Shown here one piece after another: positions 7,444 to 14,280 of a DNA stretch of 21,049 nt (positions within the stretch are counted from its first letter, which is position 1; each line of letters starts with the position of its first letter). The stretch covers positions 1 to 21,049 of the IMG/VR virus record IMGVR_UViG_3300029448_000536; one strand, written 5' to 3'. This stretch comes from a virus. Made by a program: the position numbers and the translations under genes. A model generated the notes under the pieces. That model saw only the letters and a program-made list of their open reading frames with translations, searched no databases and was not told where the DNA came from.

Positions 7444-8658
7444 TTATATAAACTTACCTATTAATAGTACCTTATCATCACTGTCTAAGTCATATCCTAG
7501 ACCGGTAATTGTAACTTGAATATTACTTCCAACTTCTGATACTGTTCTATCATCAAAAGCTAAAATTACACCGTTAACGTAAACTTGAAAATCGTATTGA
7601 TTTAGTGTAAATCCGGCAGGAGGATTTGCAAACTGTCTTCCATTATATACAGCTGTAGTACCGGACTGTGAATCAGCTAGTACTACGTTACTAAGCTGTA
7701 CATAAGCAATCTGTTCGGCAGTCATGCCAATATCGGCGCTCTGTTGGGCACCGGTTAAACTGGTGTCAAAAAATCTAAAGCTGGCTTCTCTTTCTGGTGT
7801 TTCGGCTTTTTTATTTAATGTAGCCATATCTGTTTCAGTTTCTAATTTAAAATTAACCCTTGCTGTTGAATAAAATTTATTTTGTCCATTTAATTGAGAA
7901 TTAATAGTATCCGGTACTATGTGCCCTAGCATATTAATGGTAAATTCAGTTTTTACTTTCCTATCTTGACCTTGATTTAACTCGGTGGCCGTAGTATAAT
8001 TATCTATCATAGCACGAAAACTAAATTTTTCAGGATTACCCCAATAGGCATCAGAAGCAAAGTTTATAGATTCAACTATTTTATTCATTTGTTCTATATA
8101 ATCTGTAAAGACTATACATGAATAAGACAGGTTTACGTAGTCAGGAATAATGACCCCATAGTATTCATCAACCGGATCTCTATTATTAACTATGTTAAAT
8201 CTATCGTAAACGTTCTTTTTAGAGAACTTTTTCTTAAATATGCCATAATTAATAGGATTATTAGCATCGAGTTTATTACCTAGACTTCTATTTTTTTCTA
8301 TTGAATCTCTCTTATACATAATAAGAGGAGCCTGTATTTTACCGTTTTTATCTCTATAAAATCCATCTTTCTGTACTGCTGCCCATCTTTCCGGAGATCC
8401 GTATATAATAGGAACATTCTTAGTAGTTCCGTTTTGAAATACTGAAGGTCTTATAATATTGTTAAAATAGTAGACGATAGTCTCATCTATATCTCTAAGA
8501 CCAATACTAAACTTCTTAACGTCATCTTTCTTAACGGATCTCTGTTCACCGCGATTAATCTTACTATCGAAGCTAGTTATGCCGTCTACCGTATAAGACT
8601 CTCTTGTATTATCTGATAATTCTTTTTGAGACTTTGGTATAGGTTTTCTAACCGACAT
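7444..8658 (-). CDS. 15: gp15-like tail sheath stabiliser/tail completion protein
   Basis: 404 residues. The central part matches the layout of T4 gp15: IDETIVYYFNNIIRP, then VPIIYGSPERW, an R-K-rich middle, IPDYVNLSYSCIVFTDYIEQ, MNKIVESI, and DRKVKTEFTINMLGHIVP. In T4, gp15 forms a hexamer on the last tail-tube and sheath rings and joins the tail to the head neck. This protein is about 130 residues longer than T4 gp15 (272). The extra length is mainly a C-terminal beta-rich domain from about residue 310 (EQIAYVQLSNVVLADSQSG onward, ending DDKVLLIGKFI). Its ATG overlaps the stop of the 93-residue gene (TAATG), so translation is probably coupled. The gp13/gp14 context supports the call; the assignment rests on motif pattern, not alignment. 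Confidence 0.72.
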   Translation of the reverse strand: MSVRKPIPKSQKELSDNTRESYTVDGITSFDSKINRGEQRSVKKDDVKKFSIGLRDIDETIVYYFNNIIRPSVFQNGTTKNVPIIYGSPERWAAVQKDGFYRDKNGKIQAPLIMYKRDSIEKNRSLGNKLDANNPINYGIFKKKFSKKNVYDRFNIVNNRDPVDEYYGVIIPDYVNLSYSCIVFTDYIEQMNKIVESINFASDAYWGNPEKFSFRAMIDNYTTATELNQGQDRKVKTEFTINMLGHIVPDTINSQLNGQNKFYSTARVNFKLETETDMATLNKKAETPEREASFRFFDTSLTGAQQSADIGMTAEQIAYVQLSNVVLADSQSGTTAVYNGRQFANPPAGFTLNQYDFQVYVNGVILAFDDRTVSEVGSNIQVTITGLGYDLDSDDKVLLIGKFI

Positions 8659-8939
8659 TACTCTCTTCCCTTATAGTTACGAGTAATGTGAGAACGTAAA
8701 CCTTTGTTAAATTTTTTTAGAGCTTGTAAATAATCAAAAAGCTTGGTGTCGTCTGGGTACTGCCTAGTAGCTTTTTCAAAGTCTTTTTCAAACTCGATCA
8801 TATTAGTACGAAGATCTTTCAATGGAGTATATTCTACCTTAGAAAAGAAGGTACGGGTTTCAGGATCGTATCCGGTAGGTACAATTTTACCTCTATTTCT
8901 TCTATCTACTTCGGTATATAATTTATCTATTTTGCTCAT
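8658..8939 (-). CDS. Small structural-operon protein of unknown function, 93 residues
   Basis: Not recognised. It is a charged, mostly helical protein with a Lys/Arg-rich C-terminus (ITRNYKGRE) and a central PETRTFFSKVEYTPLKDLR segment. Residues 65-72 (TKLFDYLQ) are identical to the last eight residues of the 77-residue head-block protein at 17415-17648. The start overlaps the upstream gp14-like gene by 4 nt (ATGA) and the stop overlaps the gp15-like ATG, so it belongs to the neck block. A purine-rich AGAGG lies about 5 nt before its ATG. A connector or assembly role is possible but unproven. Confidence 0.75.
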   Translation of the reverse strand: MSKIDKLYTEVDRRNRGKIVPTGYDPETRTFFSKVEYTPLKDLRTNMIEFEKDFEKATRQYPDDTKLFDYLQALKKFNKGLRSHITRNYKGRE

Positions 8940-9421
8940 ACTACCTCTGTAACTCCTACTTTATCACCTCTTGTTAAATGACAGTCGACTATTATCGAAA
9001 CGCTTTTACCAAAGTCTGATCCGTAGTCCGTTAGGTTGTAACTATCGTCTTTACCTAAAAATAGTTGATTCTCACGAACTACGTCTACTTCGTAATAATC
9101 TTCATGCCATAATACTATATCTCCTACTTCAGGAACTACGCTTACATCTACTAGATCTTCTCTTAAAAATGCAAAGGAGGCTTCCCTGCCTAAATCAGGA
9201 CCAAATTCATCAATATCTATAACTTGATCGCCTCTAGTTATAAGACAATTAAGTTTGGATGGAGTATAGAAAATTTTACTTAAGGATTCACCGTAAATAT
9301 TTACTTCTGTATCTTGTAAGGATAACTTATAATATAATACATCTTGTTCTACTATATCTTTAAGTAGTTCCCTATTAATCTTTGTTAGAAGGTTGAAGTC
9401 TCTATTACTACCAAATAGCAT
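8936..9421 (-). CDS. 14: gp14-like neck protein
   Basis: 161 residues, against 256 in T4 gp14. The N-terminal part has E-Q-D-V-L-Y-Y-K followed by VNIYGESLSKIFYTP, corresponding to the T4 gp14 segment with a 'C-Y-Y ... FGEDL' pattern. Next come FREDL, then VPEVGDIVLWHEDYYEVD, matching the gp14 'EGD-L-I-Y ... L-F-E-I' region, and a final beta segment (SIIVDCHLTRGDKVGV). In T4, gp13 and gp14 form the head-neck ring closing the portal after packaging. It is placed between gp13-like and gp15-like genes, as in T4 apart from inserted small genes. It overlaps the upstream stop by 1 nt. The shorter length fits marine T4-like relatives. Assignment is by motif pattern and synteny. Confidence 0.68.
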   Translation of the reverse strand: MLFGSNRDFNLLTKINRELLKDIVEQDVLYYKLSLQDTEVNIYGESLSKIFYTPSKLNCLITRGDQVIDIDEFGPDLGREASFAFLREDLVDVSVVPEVGDIVLWHEDYYEVDVVRENQLFLGKDDSYNLTDYGSDFGKSVSIIVDCHLTRGDKVGVTEVV

Positions 9422-9723
9422 TATGCCCTCTCTACTGTCTTGGTAGCTATCTCAAAACGTTTAATAATTGATGATTTCATACTTTCTTGACGGACGAACT
9501 TAAAAGCTGATTGAGGATCAGATTTAGTACGTACTTTAACGTCGTACATAGAAACATTACGACCTTCTTCGTTACCGGCAGTATTAACAATAGTAACTCC
9601 TTTAACTGCTCTAATTACGTCAGCAACATCCATTACTGAACCTTCGTCACTGTAAGTAACTCTTACGAGTCCTTTAAAGATCTTATTGTCTTCTTCTAAT
9701 AATAAATCTACTAAACTAATCAT
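9421..9723 (-). CDS. Small protein of unknown function in neck block, 100 residues
   Basis: Not confidently recognised. After a short acidic N-terminus (MISLVDLLLEEDN), the sequence alternates strand and helix: GLVRVTYSDEGS, then VADVIRAVKGVTIVNTAGN, VSMYDVKVRTKSD, and QSAFKFVRQESMKSS. This beta-alpha-beta-beta-alpha order, with 'ADVIR-x-x-x-G-V-T', resembles an ACT/ferredoxin-like small domain, which is an inference from pattern only. It sits between gp13-like and gp14-like genes with 1-nt stop/start overlaps on both sides, so its expression is tied to neck assembly. It could be a virion component or an assembly factor. Confidence 0.75.
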   Translation of the reverse strand: MISLVDLLLEEDNKIFKGLVRVTYSDEGSVMDVADVIRAVKGVTIVNTAGNEEGRNVSMYDVKVRTKSDPQSAFKFVRQESMKSSIIKRFEIATKTVERA

Positions 9724-10865
9724 TATCCTACATAAATTTTCATAGGTACATCTGAGAGAGTGTCTTTTAGGAATCTGCTTTCATTACTCTTTCTCTCGAG
9801 TTGTGCCTGTCTTGATGTTTGATCTAACATTTCTCTTAAATTAGTTATAAGAGAATCTTTTTCTGTTCTTGCATCTGCTAGTAAGTCAGCCTGATTTAAA
9901 GTAGCTTCAGAGCCTGGAACAGGTACTGTTTGGTACTTACCTCTAATATATCCAAGAAGCTCTCTTGATAGAGCTAAAGTATAGCGATAAATCCATTGAC
10001 GTCCAACACTGTTAACGTCTGTATAGGATATATTCTCGTAAGGAACTTCAGAAACATTAGTTATTGTAGAAGCTCCATCAAGCATACTAGCAGCTCTTTT
10101 ATCATCTACCTTAAAGTATTCAAAAAACATACTACCGGCAAGGGTGGGTACAGGGAATACTTTAAGTCTATTATTGACTATTTCAAAGCTATAAGCTGAT
10201 CTTCTAAGTTGATCATTAAATTCTATTGCTTGTACCTTTAAAGCATCGTAGGAGGCAGGCATAAGTAGGAAGTTAACTCCAGGTGAATAAGACCCGAAGT
10301 CAAAAGCATCCATTAATGACTGTATACCTGTTCCTGTACCCGCATAAGGATCAAAATAACGTAGAATGGCAGGTGGGGCTTCATAAAATACTTTTCTCAC
10401 TTCTATACCACCGGTAATACCTTGTGAAGTAGCCCAGGCATCTAAGTCATACTCTTGTATATTTTCTACTAAATCAATAGATCCAGTATACTTAGTAACA
10501 TTTCCCCCAACTTCAGCTTCAGTACCGTAATTCTTACTAATATTAATTATTCTATCCAAGGTTGGATTAATAATCTTATTATTAGCCTCTACTGAGCTGT
10601 CTGATCCTTCTAAGGAAATGTAGTTCTCTCTTATCTTATACTGATATACTTCATTTCCGTATGTGGTTACGGCTTCTTCAAAGCAAGCAAAGAAAGAACC
10701 AGATGCTAATTCAACATCCATCAATGGAAAACCTAATCGTGTAGCACAGAAGCTTGCTACTTTAACAGCATCTGTTTGAAATTCCTGATCAGTATCGTAA
10801 AAGCCGAAAGGAGTGTTGCCTGAACTGAAAGTTGCAGATCCATTCCAAATTGGTATATTAGCCAT
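9723..10865 (-). CDS. 13: gp13-like neck protein
   Basis: 380 residues (T4 gp13 is 309). Two regions match gp13 well: near residues 36-75, LGFPLMDVELASGSFFACFE followed by EAVTTYGNEV, corresponding to 'LGAPIINVEL...IYDCI..ALELYGEY'; and near 290-350, RQWIYRYTLALSRELLGYIR, then VPVPGSEATLNQADLLADAR and EKDSLITNLREML, corresponding to the T4 stretch 'W-V-K-D-Y-A-T-A-L-A-K-E-L ... G-G-V-T ... EAR-x-EKEALREEL'. gp13 binds the portal together with gp14 to retain packaged DNA and give the tail its docking site. The extra length is mostly a C-terminal helical tail (LDQTSRQAQLERK onward). It opens the neck block after a 42-nt gap with an AT-rich box; no Shine-Dalgarno sequence is visible. Confidence 0.82.
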   Translation of the reverse strand: MANIPIWNGSATFSSGNTPFGFYDTDQEFQTDAVKVASFCATRLGFPLMDVELASGSFFACFEEAVTTYGNEVYQYKIRENYISLEGSDSSVEANNKIINPTLDRIINISKNYGTEAEVGGNVTKYTGSIDLVENIQEYDLDAWATSQGITGGIEVRKVFYEAPPAILRYFDPYAGTGTGIQSLMDAFDFGSYSPGVNFLLMPASYDALKVQAIEFNDQLRRSAYSFEIVNNRLKVFPVPTLAGSMFFEYFKVDDKRAASMLDGASTITNVSEVPYENISYTDVNSVGRQWIYRYTLALSRELLGYIRGKYQTVPVPGSEATLNQADLLADARTEKDSLITNLREMLDQTSRQAQLERKSNESRFLKDTLSDVPMKIYVG

Positions 10866-10881
10866 CTATATATGCTTTTCT

Positions 10882-10890
10882 TATAAATAG
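10882..10890 (-). promoter_or_regulatory. CTATTTATA box upstream of gp13-like gene
   Basis: The gene strand reads CTATTTATA, ending 16 nt before the ATG at 10865, in a gap of only 42 nt. It is the same element as at 20439 and 18522, so the neck block may have its own promoter. Function is inferred. Confidence 0.45.
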
Positions 10891-10907
10891 CAGGGTTTAC
10901 CTACTTC

Positions 10908-11447
10908 CTACGTAAGAGAAGTCCAGCTATTGCCGTTCCAAAAATACGGCTTTAAATTTACTCCAGATCCTGAAGCAGCAATAGAACCAGAAGGAGCTGA
11001 GGTTGGTAAGGACGATAGTGGTTCTAAGGTAAGTATATTAGAAAGTTGTATATTTGATCCACTTATATTTCCCGTAAAATTACTAGATCCAGAAACTTCT
11101 ATAGACCCGGTTACCGTCATGTCGTTTTGTATAACTGTAGAACCGGATAACAATACTGAGCCGGTTATAACTGTACTTCCATCTACTGTTAAAGAGCTTT
11201 CTAAGGTAGTAGAGGAGCCTGAAACTACTAACGAGCCTGATATTGTTTGAGAACCGATAAAGGAGTTAGAGCCGGTAATAGCGTAAGAACCGGTTGACGA
11301 AGTTAATGTAGTAACTTCAGACTGTATTGATGAAGTAAATTGGTATAATGAACCAGTATCTGCATTTAGTCCTGGTGTACCTTGTTGACCTTTAAGACCA
11401 ACGGAAGAGATTACTACTTTGTTTGCTAATGTAGAGACTGTAGACAT
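10908..11447 (-). CDS. Short TGS-repeat fibre-like protein
   Basis: 179 residues. The N-terminus is STVSTLANKVVISS followed by a short collagen-like run (GLKGQQGTPGLNADTG). The body is made of 10-12-residue beta-strand units rich in G-S-x-[TV]-[IV] (TVDGSTVITGS, VLLSGSTVIQND, MTVTGSIEVSGSS, NFTGNISGSNIQLS). It ends in a small distal domain with APSGSIAASGSGVNLKPYFW and NGNSWTSL, an ending common in phage fibre and adhesin proteins. It is preceded by AAGGAG ten nt before the ATG, the clearest Shine-Dalgarno sequence in the window, located in the end of the upstream gene. It may be a neck whisker, collar fibre or small tail fibre; its position between phoH and gp13 does not decide this. Confidence 0.7.
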   Translation of the reverse strand: MSTVSTLANKVVISSVGLKGQQGTPGLNADTGSLYQFTSSIQSEVTTLTSSTGSYAITGSNSFIGSQTISGSLVVSGSSTTLESSLTVDGSTVITGSVLLSGSTVIQNDMTVTGSIEVSGSSNFTGNISGSNIQLSNILTLEPLSSLPTSAPSGSIAASGSGVNLKPYFWNGNSWTSLT

Positions 11448-11449
11448 TC

Positions 11450-11851
11450 TTAATACGCTCCTTGAGTTATTTCTTTAGATAATTTTACTTTTCCTTGTAA
11501 AAGTCTTACTACTGTTACTGTACTGCCGCTTCCGCTTGCTATTTCTAAATCGTAAACTGCTGAGTTGAAGTCTAATAAGGAAGAAGTTACAGCAGCAATA
11601 TTTACCCCTATAGTACCGGAAACAGGAGGATTGGTTCCATTAGAACCGCTCATATTTAATCCAGTACCAGAAGCGTCTAAACTACTACTTAGAGTAAGAT
11701 GTACGGTAGAGCCGCCAACTTTATCTCTTATCTGCATACGAGCACTGTATCCGGTTAAATCATGTGGATCTCCGTTACCGTCTTGAAAAGCTACTTCAAA
11801 CTTATTAGTAACTCCTTGCTCTATCGTAAAATTATAAGTACCAGCTGCCAT
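11450..11851 (-). CDS. Small beta-sandwich phage structural protein (BppU-N-terminus-like)
   Basis: 133 residues. The sequence has the pattern of a small virion domain found in many tailed phages: a start with N-F-T-I-E-Q-G-V-T-N-K-F, then D-L-T-G-Y-S-A-R-M-Q-I-R-D, a central L-x-L-x-S-S segment, SGTIGVNIAAVTSSLLDFNS, AVYDLEIASGSGS and VVRLLQGKVKLSKEIT. It should fold as an all-beta sandwich. In other phages, proteins of this type precede fibre genes and are thought to adapt fibres to the virion. Here it precedes the TGS fibre-like gene by 2 nt and supplies that gene's Shine-Dalgarno sequence, so the two are probably made together as a pair. Its exact location on the virion is not known. Confidence 0.65.
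   Translation of the reverse strand: MAAGTYNFTIEQGVTNKFEVAFQDGNGDPHDLTGYSARMQIRDKVGGSTVHLTLSSSLDASGTGLNMSGSNGTNPPVSGTIGVNIAAVTSSLLDFNSAVYDLEIASGSGSTVTVVRLLQGKVKLSKEITQGAY
11458..11463 (-). promoter_or_regulatory. Shine-Dalgarno AAGGAG for the 179-residue gene
   Basis: The gene strand reads AAGGAG, ten nt before the ATG at 11447, inside the last codons (Gln-Gly-Ala) of the upstream gene. It is the best anti-16S match near any start in the window. Confidence 0.55.
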
Positions 11852-11867
11852 ACAAAATATAGTTTAT

Positions 11868-11877
11868 ATATAAATAT
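11868..11877 (-). promoter_or_regulatory. ATATTTATAT box upstream of 133-residue gene
   Basis: The gene strand reads CATATTTATATATAAAC in the 35-nt gap after phoH, about 17 nt before the ATG at 11851. It matches the recurrent intergenic box; a promoter role is inferred. Confidence 0.45.
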
Positions 11878-11886
11878 GGTCTATTA

Positions 11887-12573
11887 TCACTCCCTATAAA
11901 GCTCATACACACTTAGTATAGGAGATACTATTTTATGTCTATGATTTTCCAGTAAGGTAAAGGTCTTAAATCCTTCAACACTTTCTTCTAACCTATTGAG
12001 GAAAGAAAATCCTGAGGTTCTAGGATTCTTTAGGTCGATTTGAGCTATATCACCACATATTACCATCTTACTATCTCTACCTAGACGACCAATTACTGCC
12101 TGCATTTGGGTATGAGTAACGTTTTGTGCTTCGTCTACTATAACGAACGAGTTTACAAATGTACGTCCTCGTATAAAAGCAAATGGTACTATTTCTATTG
12201 TCCCTTTCTCTACCTCTTTATCTACCTTATCCTTATTATATAACATGTGTAGATTGTGGTAAATAGGAGCTAACCAAGGATCCATCTTCTCACGTATATC
12301 TCCCGGTAAGAAGCCGATATCTTCTTTAGATACCGTAGGACGAGTAATAACTATCTTTTCTACTTCCCGGCTGAATAACATGTCAAGACCGGTTTGTGCG
12401 GCTAAAAGTGTTTTACCGGAACCGGCACCGCCTTTTAAAACTGTAATTGGATTGTGAATTATAACTGATTTTGCTTTCTTTTGTTCTTCGTTAAGCTGTA
12501 TATTAAACTTTATAGGGTTTTTAGGTTTTCTTTTATTTAAATATACCTTATCGGTATGTGGAAGAGAACTCAT
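11887..12573 (-). CDS. phoH: PhoH-like P-loop ATPase
   Basis: 228 residues, the size of a stand-alone PhoH domain. Walker A is G-G-A-G-S-G-K-T at residues 48-55. Walker B is FVIVDEAQN at 143-151. Between them are ITRPTVSKEDIGFLPGDIRE and the conserved F-I-R-G-R-T-F element. Downstream are MQAVIGRLGRDSKMVICGD and ENHRH. PhoH proteins bind and hydrolyse ATP and are often predicted to act on RNA; phage PhoH is very common in marine T4-like genomes but its substrate and role are not settled. The N-terminal 35 residues are Lys/Asn-rich. Here it stands between capsid and neck genes, right after the gp23 terminator and with its own upstream AT-rich box, so it may be separately transcribed. No Shine-Dalgarno sequence is visible. 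Confidence 0.92.
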   Translation of the reverse strand: MSSLPHTDKVYLNKRKPKNPIKFNIQLNEEQKKAKSVIIHNPITVLKGGAGSGKTLLAAQTGLDMLFSREVEKIVITRPTVSKEDIGFLPGDIREKMDPWLAPIYHNLHMLYNKDKVDKEVEKGTIEIVPFAFIRGRTFVNSFVIVDEAQNVTHTQMQAVIGRLGRDSKMVICGDIAQIDLKNPRTSGFSFLNRLEESVEGFKTFTLLENHRHKIVSPILSVYELYRE

Positions 12574-12603
12574 ACTATAACATTTATAAGTTAATGTTTA
12601 CTA

Positions 12604-12613
12604 GTATAAATAT
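12604..12613 (-). promoter_or_regulatory. ATATTTATA box upstream of phoH
   Basis: The gene strand reads CATATTTATACTAG, about 31 nt before the phoH ATG at 12573 and just downstream of the gp23 terminator. This is where a new promoter would be needed if termination is efficient. Function is inferred. Confidence 0.5.
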
Positions 12614-12645
12614 GAGATATAATTTACCTATAATCAAATAAAACT

Positions 12646-12682
12646 AAAAAAAAAAGGCCCACCATAAAAATGGCAGGCCCTT
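12646..12682 (-). terminator. Rho-independent terminator after gp23
   Basis: On the gene strand, arms AAGGGCCTGCCAT (12682-12670) and ATGGTGGGCCTTT (12665-12653) form a 13-bp stem with a few G-U pairs and a TTTT loop. The run of T at 12655-12646 follows directly. It lies 19 nt after the gp23 stop codon and is the clearest terminator in the window. A terminator behind the major capsid gene is also found in T4. Confidence 0.88.
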
Positions 12683-12701
12683 AAAAGTTAGACTAAATGA
12701 C

Positions 12702-14264
12702 TTATACAGTCTCTAGGTCAGATACGAAGATCTTACCGTAGAATTCTGGACGGATCATTTTCTTAGCATAACGAGTCATTAGACCTTTACGTGGTGTGAA
12801 GGTTTCTGGATCGTATACTAATGGAGTCATCATTAGAGGTACATATGGAGCATATACTGCACCTGTTTCTAGGAACTGTGAACCACGGTAACCTAAAAGA
12901 ACGATGTTCTCAGTCATATATGGGTTTTTGTAAACTTGGAAACGGCTGTTTAGAGAACCAACTCTCTGTACACCCATTGCAAAGTCCATCTTGTCGCCGT
13001 CAGTAGAAGCAGCATATCCAGGAATAGATTCTAGGATAGTAGCAACTGTAGGAGAAACTACTGCGAAGTTTGCACCACCGCGTAGAGTTTTCTGATGGAT
13101 TTTGTTAGATACTTTTTGCATTTTAGTACCTAAAGTTTGGAACCACTGACCCTGTGTATTGTAGAAGTCAGAAGAAGCACTAGACCAAGCTGTACCAGTC
13201 CAAAGTTTGTTGTTTTCAGCTGACCATCTTTCAGTAGTAGCAGCATCTTGAATAAGCATATCTAGAATCTCTAGATCGATTTCCATTGAGATGTACTCAG
13301 AAAGCATAGAAGTTAATTCTGCTTCAGCATCTACACTATGGTAAGCGTTAAGATCCTGGGCGAATTCTGGAGTCCACTGAGCTTTTAGTTTTCTAGTTTT
13401 AGCAACGATAGCTTCAGAAGCTAGTTCTACGTTTACTTCAGGAATCTTTAATGTTCCAGTAGTATCTTCGAAGTCACCACGGCTGTTGTCAGCTGGTTGG
13501 TTGTGGTATACAATTGAACCAGTTAAAGAAGTATCGACAGTAGTTGCTGATTTTGCAATTACAAAAGTAACATCATTACCAGATACAGAAGTTAACTCTG
13601 GGTTAGTTACATCAATAGATGCAGATAGGATTCTGAAAGCACGAACGCCTTTAGAGTCAAATCCAGATGGCATAGTTTTAGTAATTAAGTAGAAATCAGC
13701 AGGATCTTTGTCAGCGTCATAAGCTAGAGAAGCAGATGTAGCAGCTGAAGCAGCTTCTTGTACTGCTACAGAAGCAGAATTGATTGAGTAACCGAAACGT
13801 CCGGCGCCATAAAGACCACCAGAAGGATCTACGTCAGCAGCCATTTGGCTGTTTGCTGTAGATACGTTTCCGTACATGTTGTCACCGCTTGAGAATCCAC
13901 CTGTAGATGAACCGTATTTGAAGTCTAAGTAAAATACTAGACCTGAAGGGAGGTTCATTGGTTGTACAGAAACGAAGTCTTTAGCTGCGATTTGAGCAAA
14001 TACTTTACGTACTAATGGTAAAGCAACGCCTGCCCATTGTTCGCCAGCACCAGCAGAGAAAGATCCACCTGTACCTGTATTTGATTGCTCGGCTACGATT
14101 TGTGTTGCTTGGTTTTCCAAGATAGTAGCCATCATAGTTTTTTCAGTTCCTTCTAGACCTTCTAGAAGTCCTGATTGTGTCCATTTGTCGGCTAATTTAG
14201 CTGCATCTTCTTGTAGTACTTTGAAGTTGCTGCTTGAGCCTTCCAATAAGTTGTTTAATTCCAT
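12702..14264 (-). CDS. 23: Major capsid protein (gp23)
   Basis: 520 residues, almost the same as T4 gp23 (521). The N-terminal propeptide includes ATILENQ (residues 46-52), which parallels T4 'AKIFENQ'. Then come LPLVRKVFAQIAAKDFVSVQ and PMNLPSGLVFYLDFKYGSS, the gp23 hallmark 'VQPM-N-x-P-[ST]-G'. The second hallmark is EVNVELASEAIVAKTRKLKA, QWTPEFAQDLNAYHSVDAEA, followed by ELTSMLSEYISMEIDLEIL. The C-terminus (RKGLMTRYAKKMIRPEFYGK) also fits. It forms the hexamers of the head, with the propeptide removed by gp21. A possible [IL]-x-E cleavage site is I48-L49-E50; the real site may be later. It lies 16 nt after gp22, so the scaffold and shell are probably on one message, and a strong terminator follows. 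No Shine-Dalgarno sequence is visible. Confidence 0.95.
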   Translation of the reverse strand: MELNNLLEGSSSNFKVLQEDAAKLADKWTQSGLLEGLEGTEKTMMATILENQATQIVAEQSNTGTGGSFSAGAGEQWAGVALPLVRKVFAQIAAKDFVSVQPMNLPSGLVFYLDFKYGSSTGGFSSGDNMYGNVSTANSQMAADVDPSGGLYGAGRFGYSINSASVAVQEAASAATSASLAYDADKDPADFYLITKTMPSGFDSKGVRAFRILSASIDVTNPELTSVSGNDVTFVIAKSATTVDTSLTGSIVYHNQPADNSRGDFEDTTGTLKIPEVNVELASEAIVAKTRKLKAQWTPEFAQDLNAYHSVDAEAELTSMLSEYISMEIDLEILDMLIQDAATTERWSAENNKLWTGTAWSSASSDFYNTQGQWFQTLGTKMQKVSNKIHQKTLRGGANFAVVSPTVATILESIPGYAASTDGDKMDFAMGVQRVGSLNSRFQVYKNPYMTENIVLLGYRGSQFLETGAVYAPYVPLMMTPLVYDPETFTPRKGLMTRYAKKMIRPEFYGKIFVSDLETV

Positions 14265-14280
14265 TGTATTAATGATAAAA

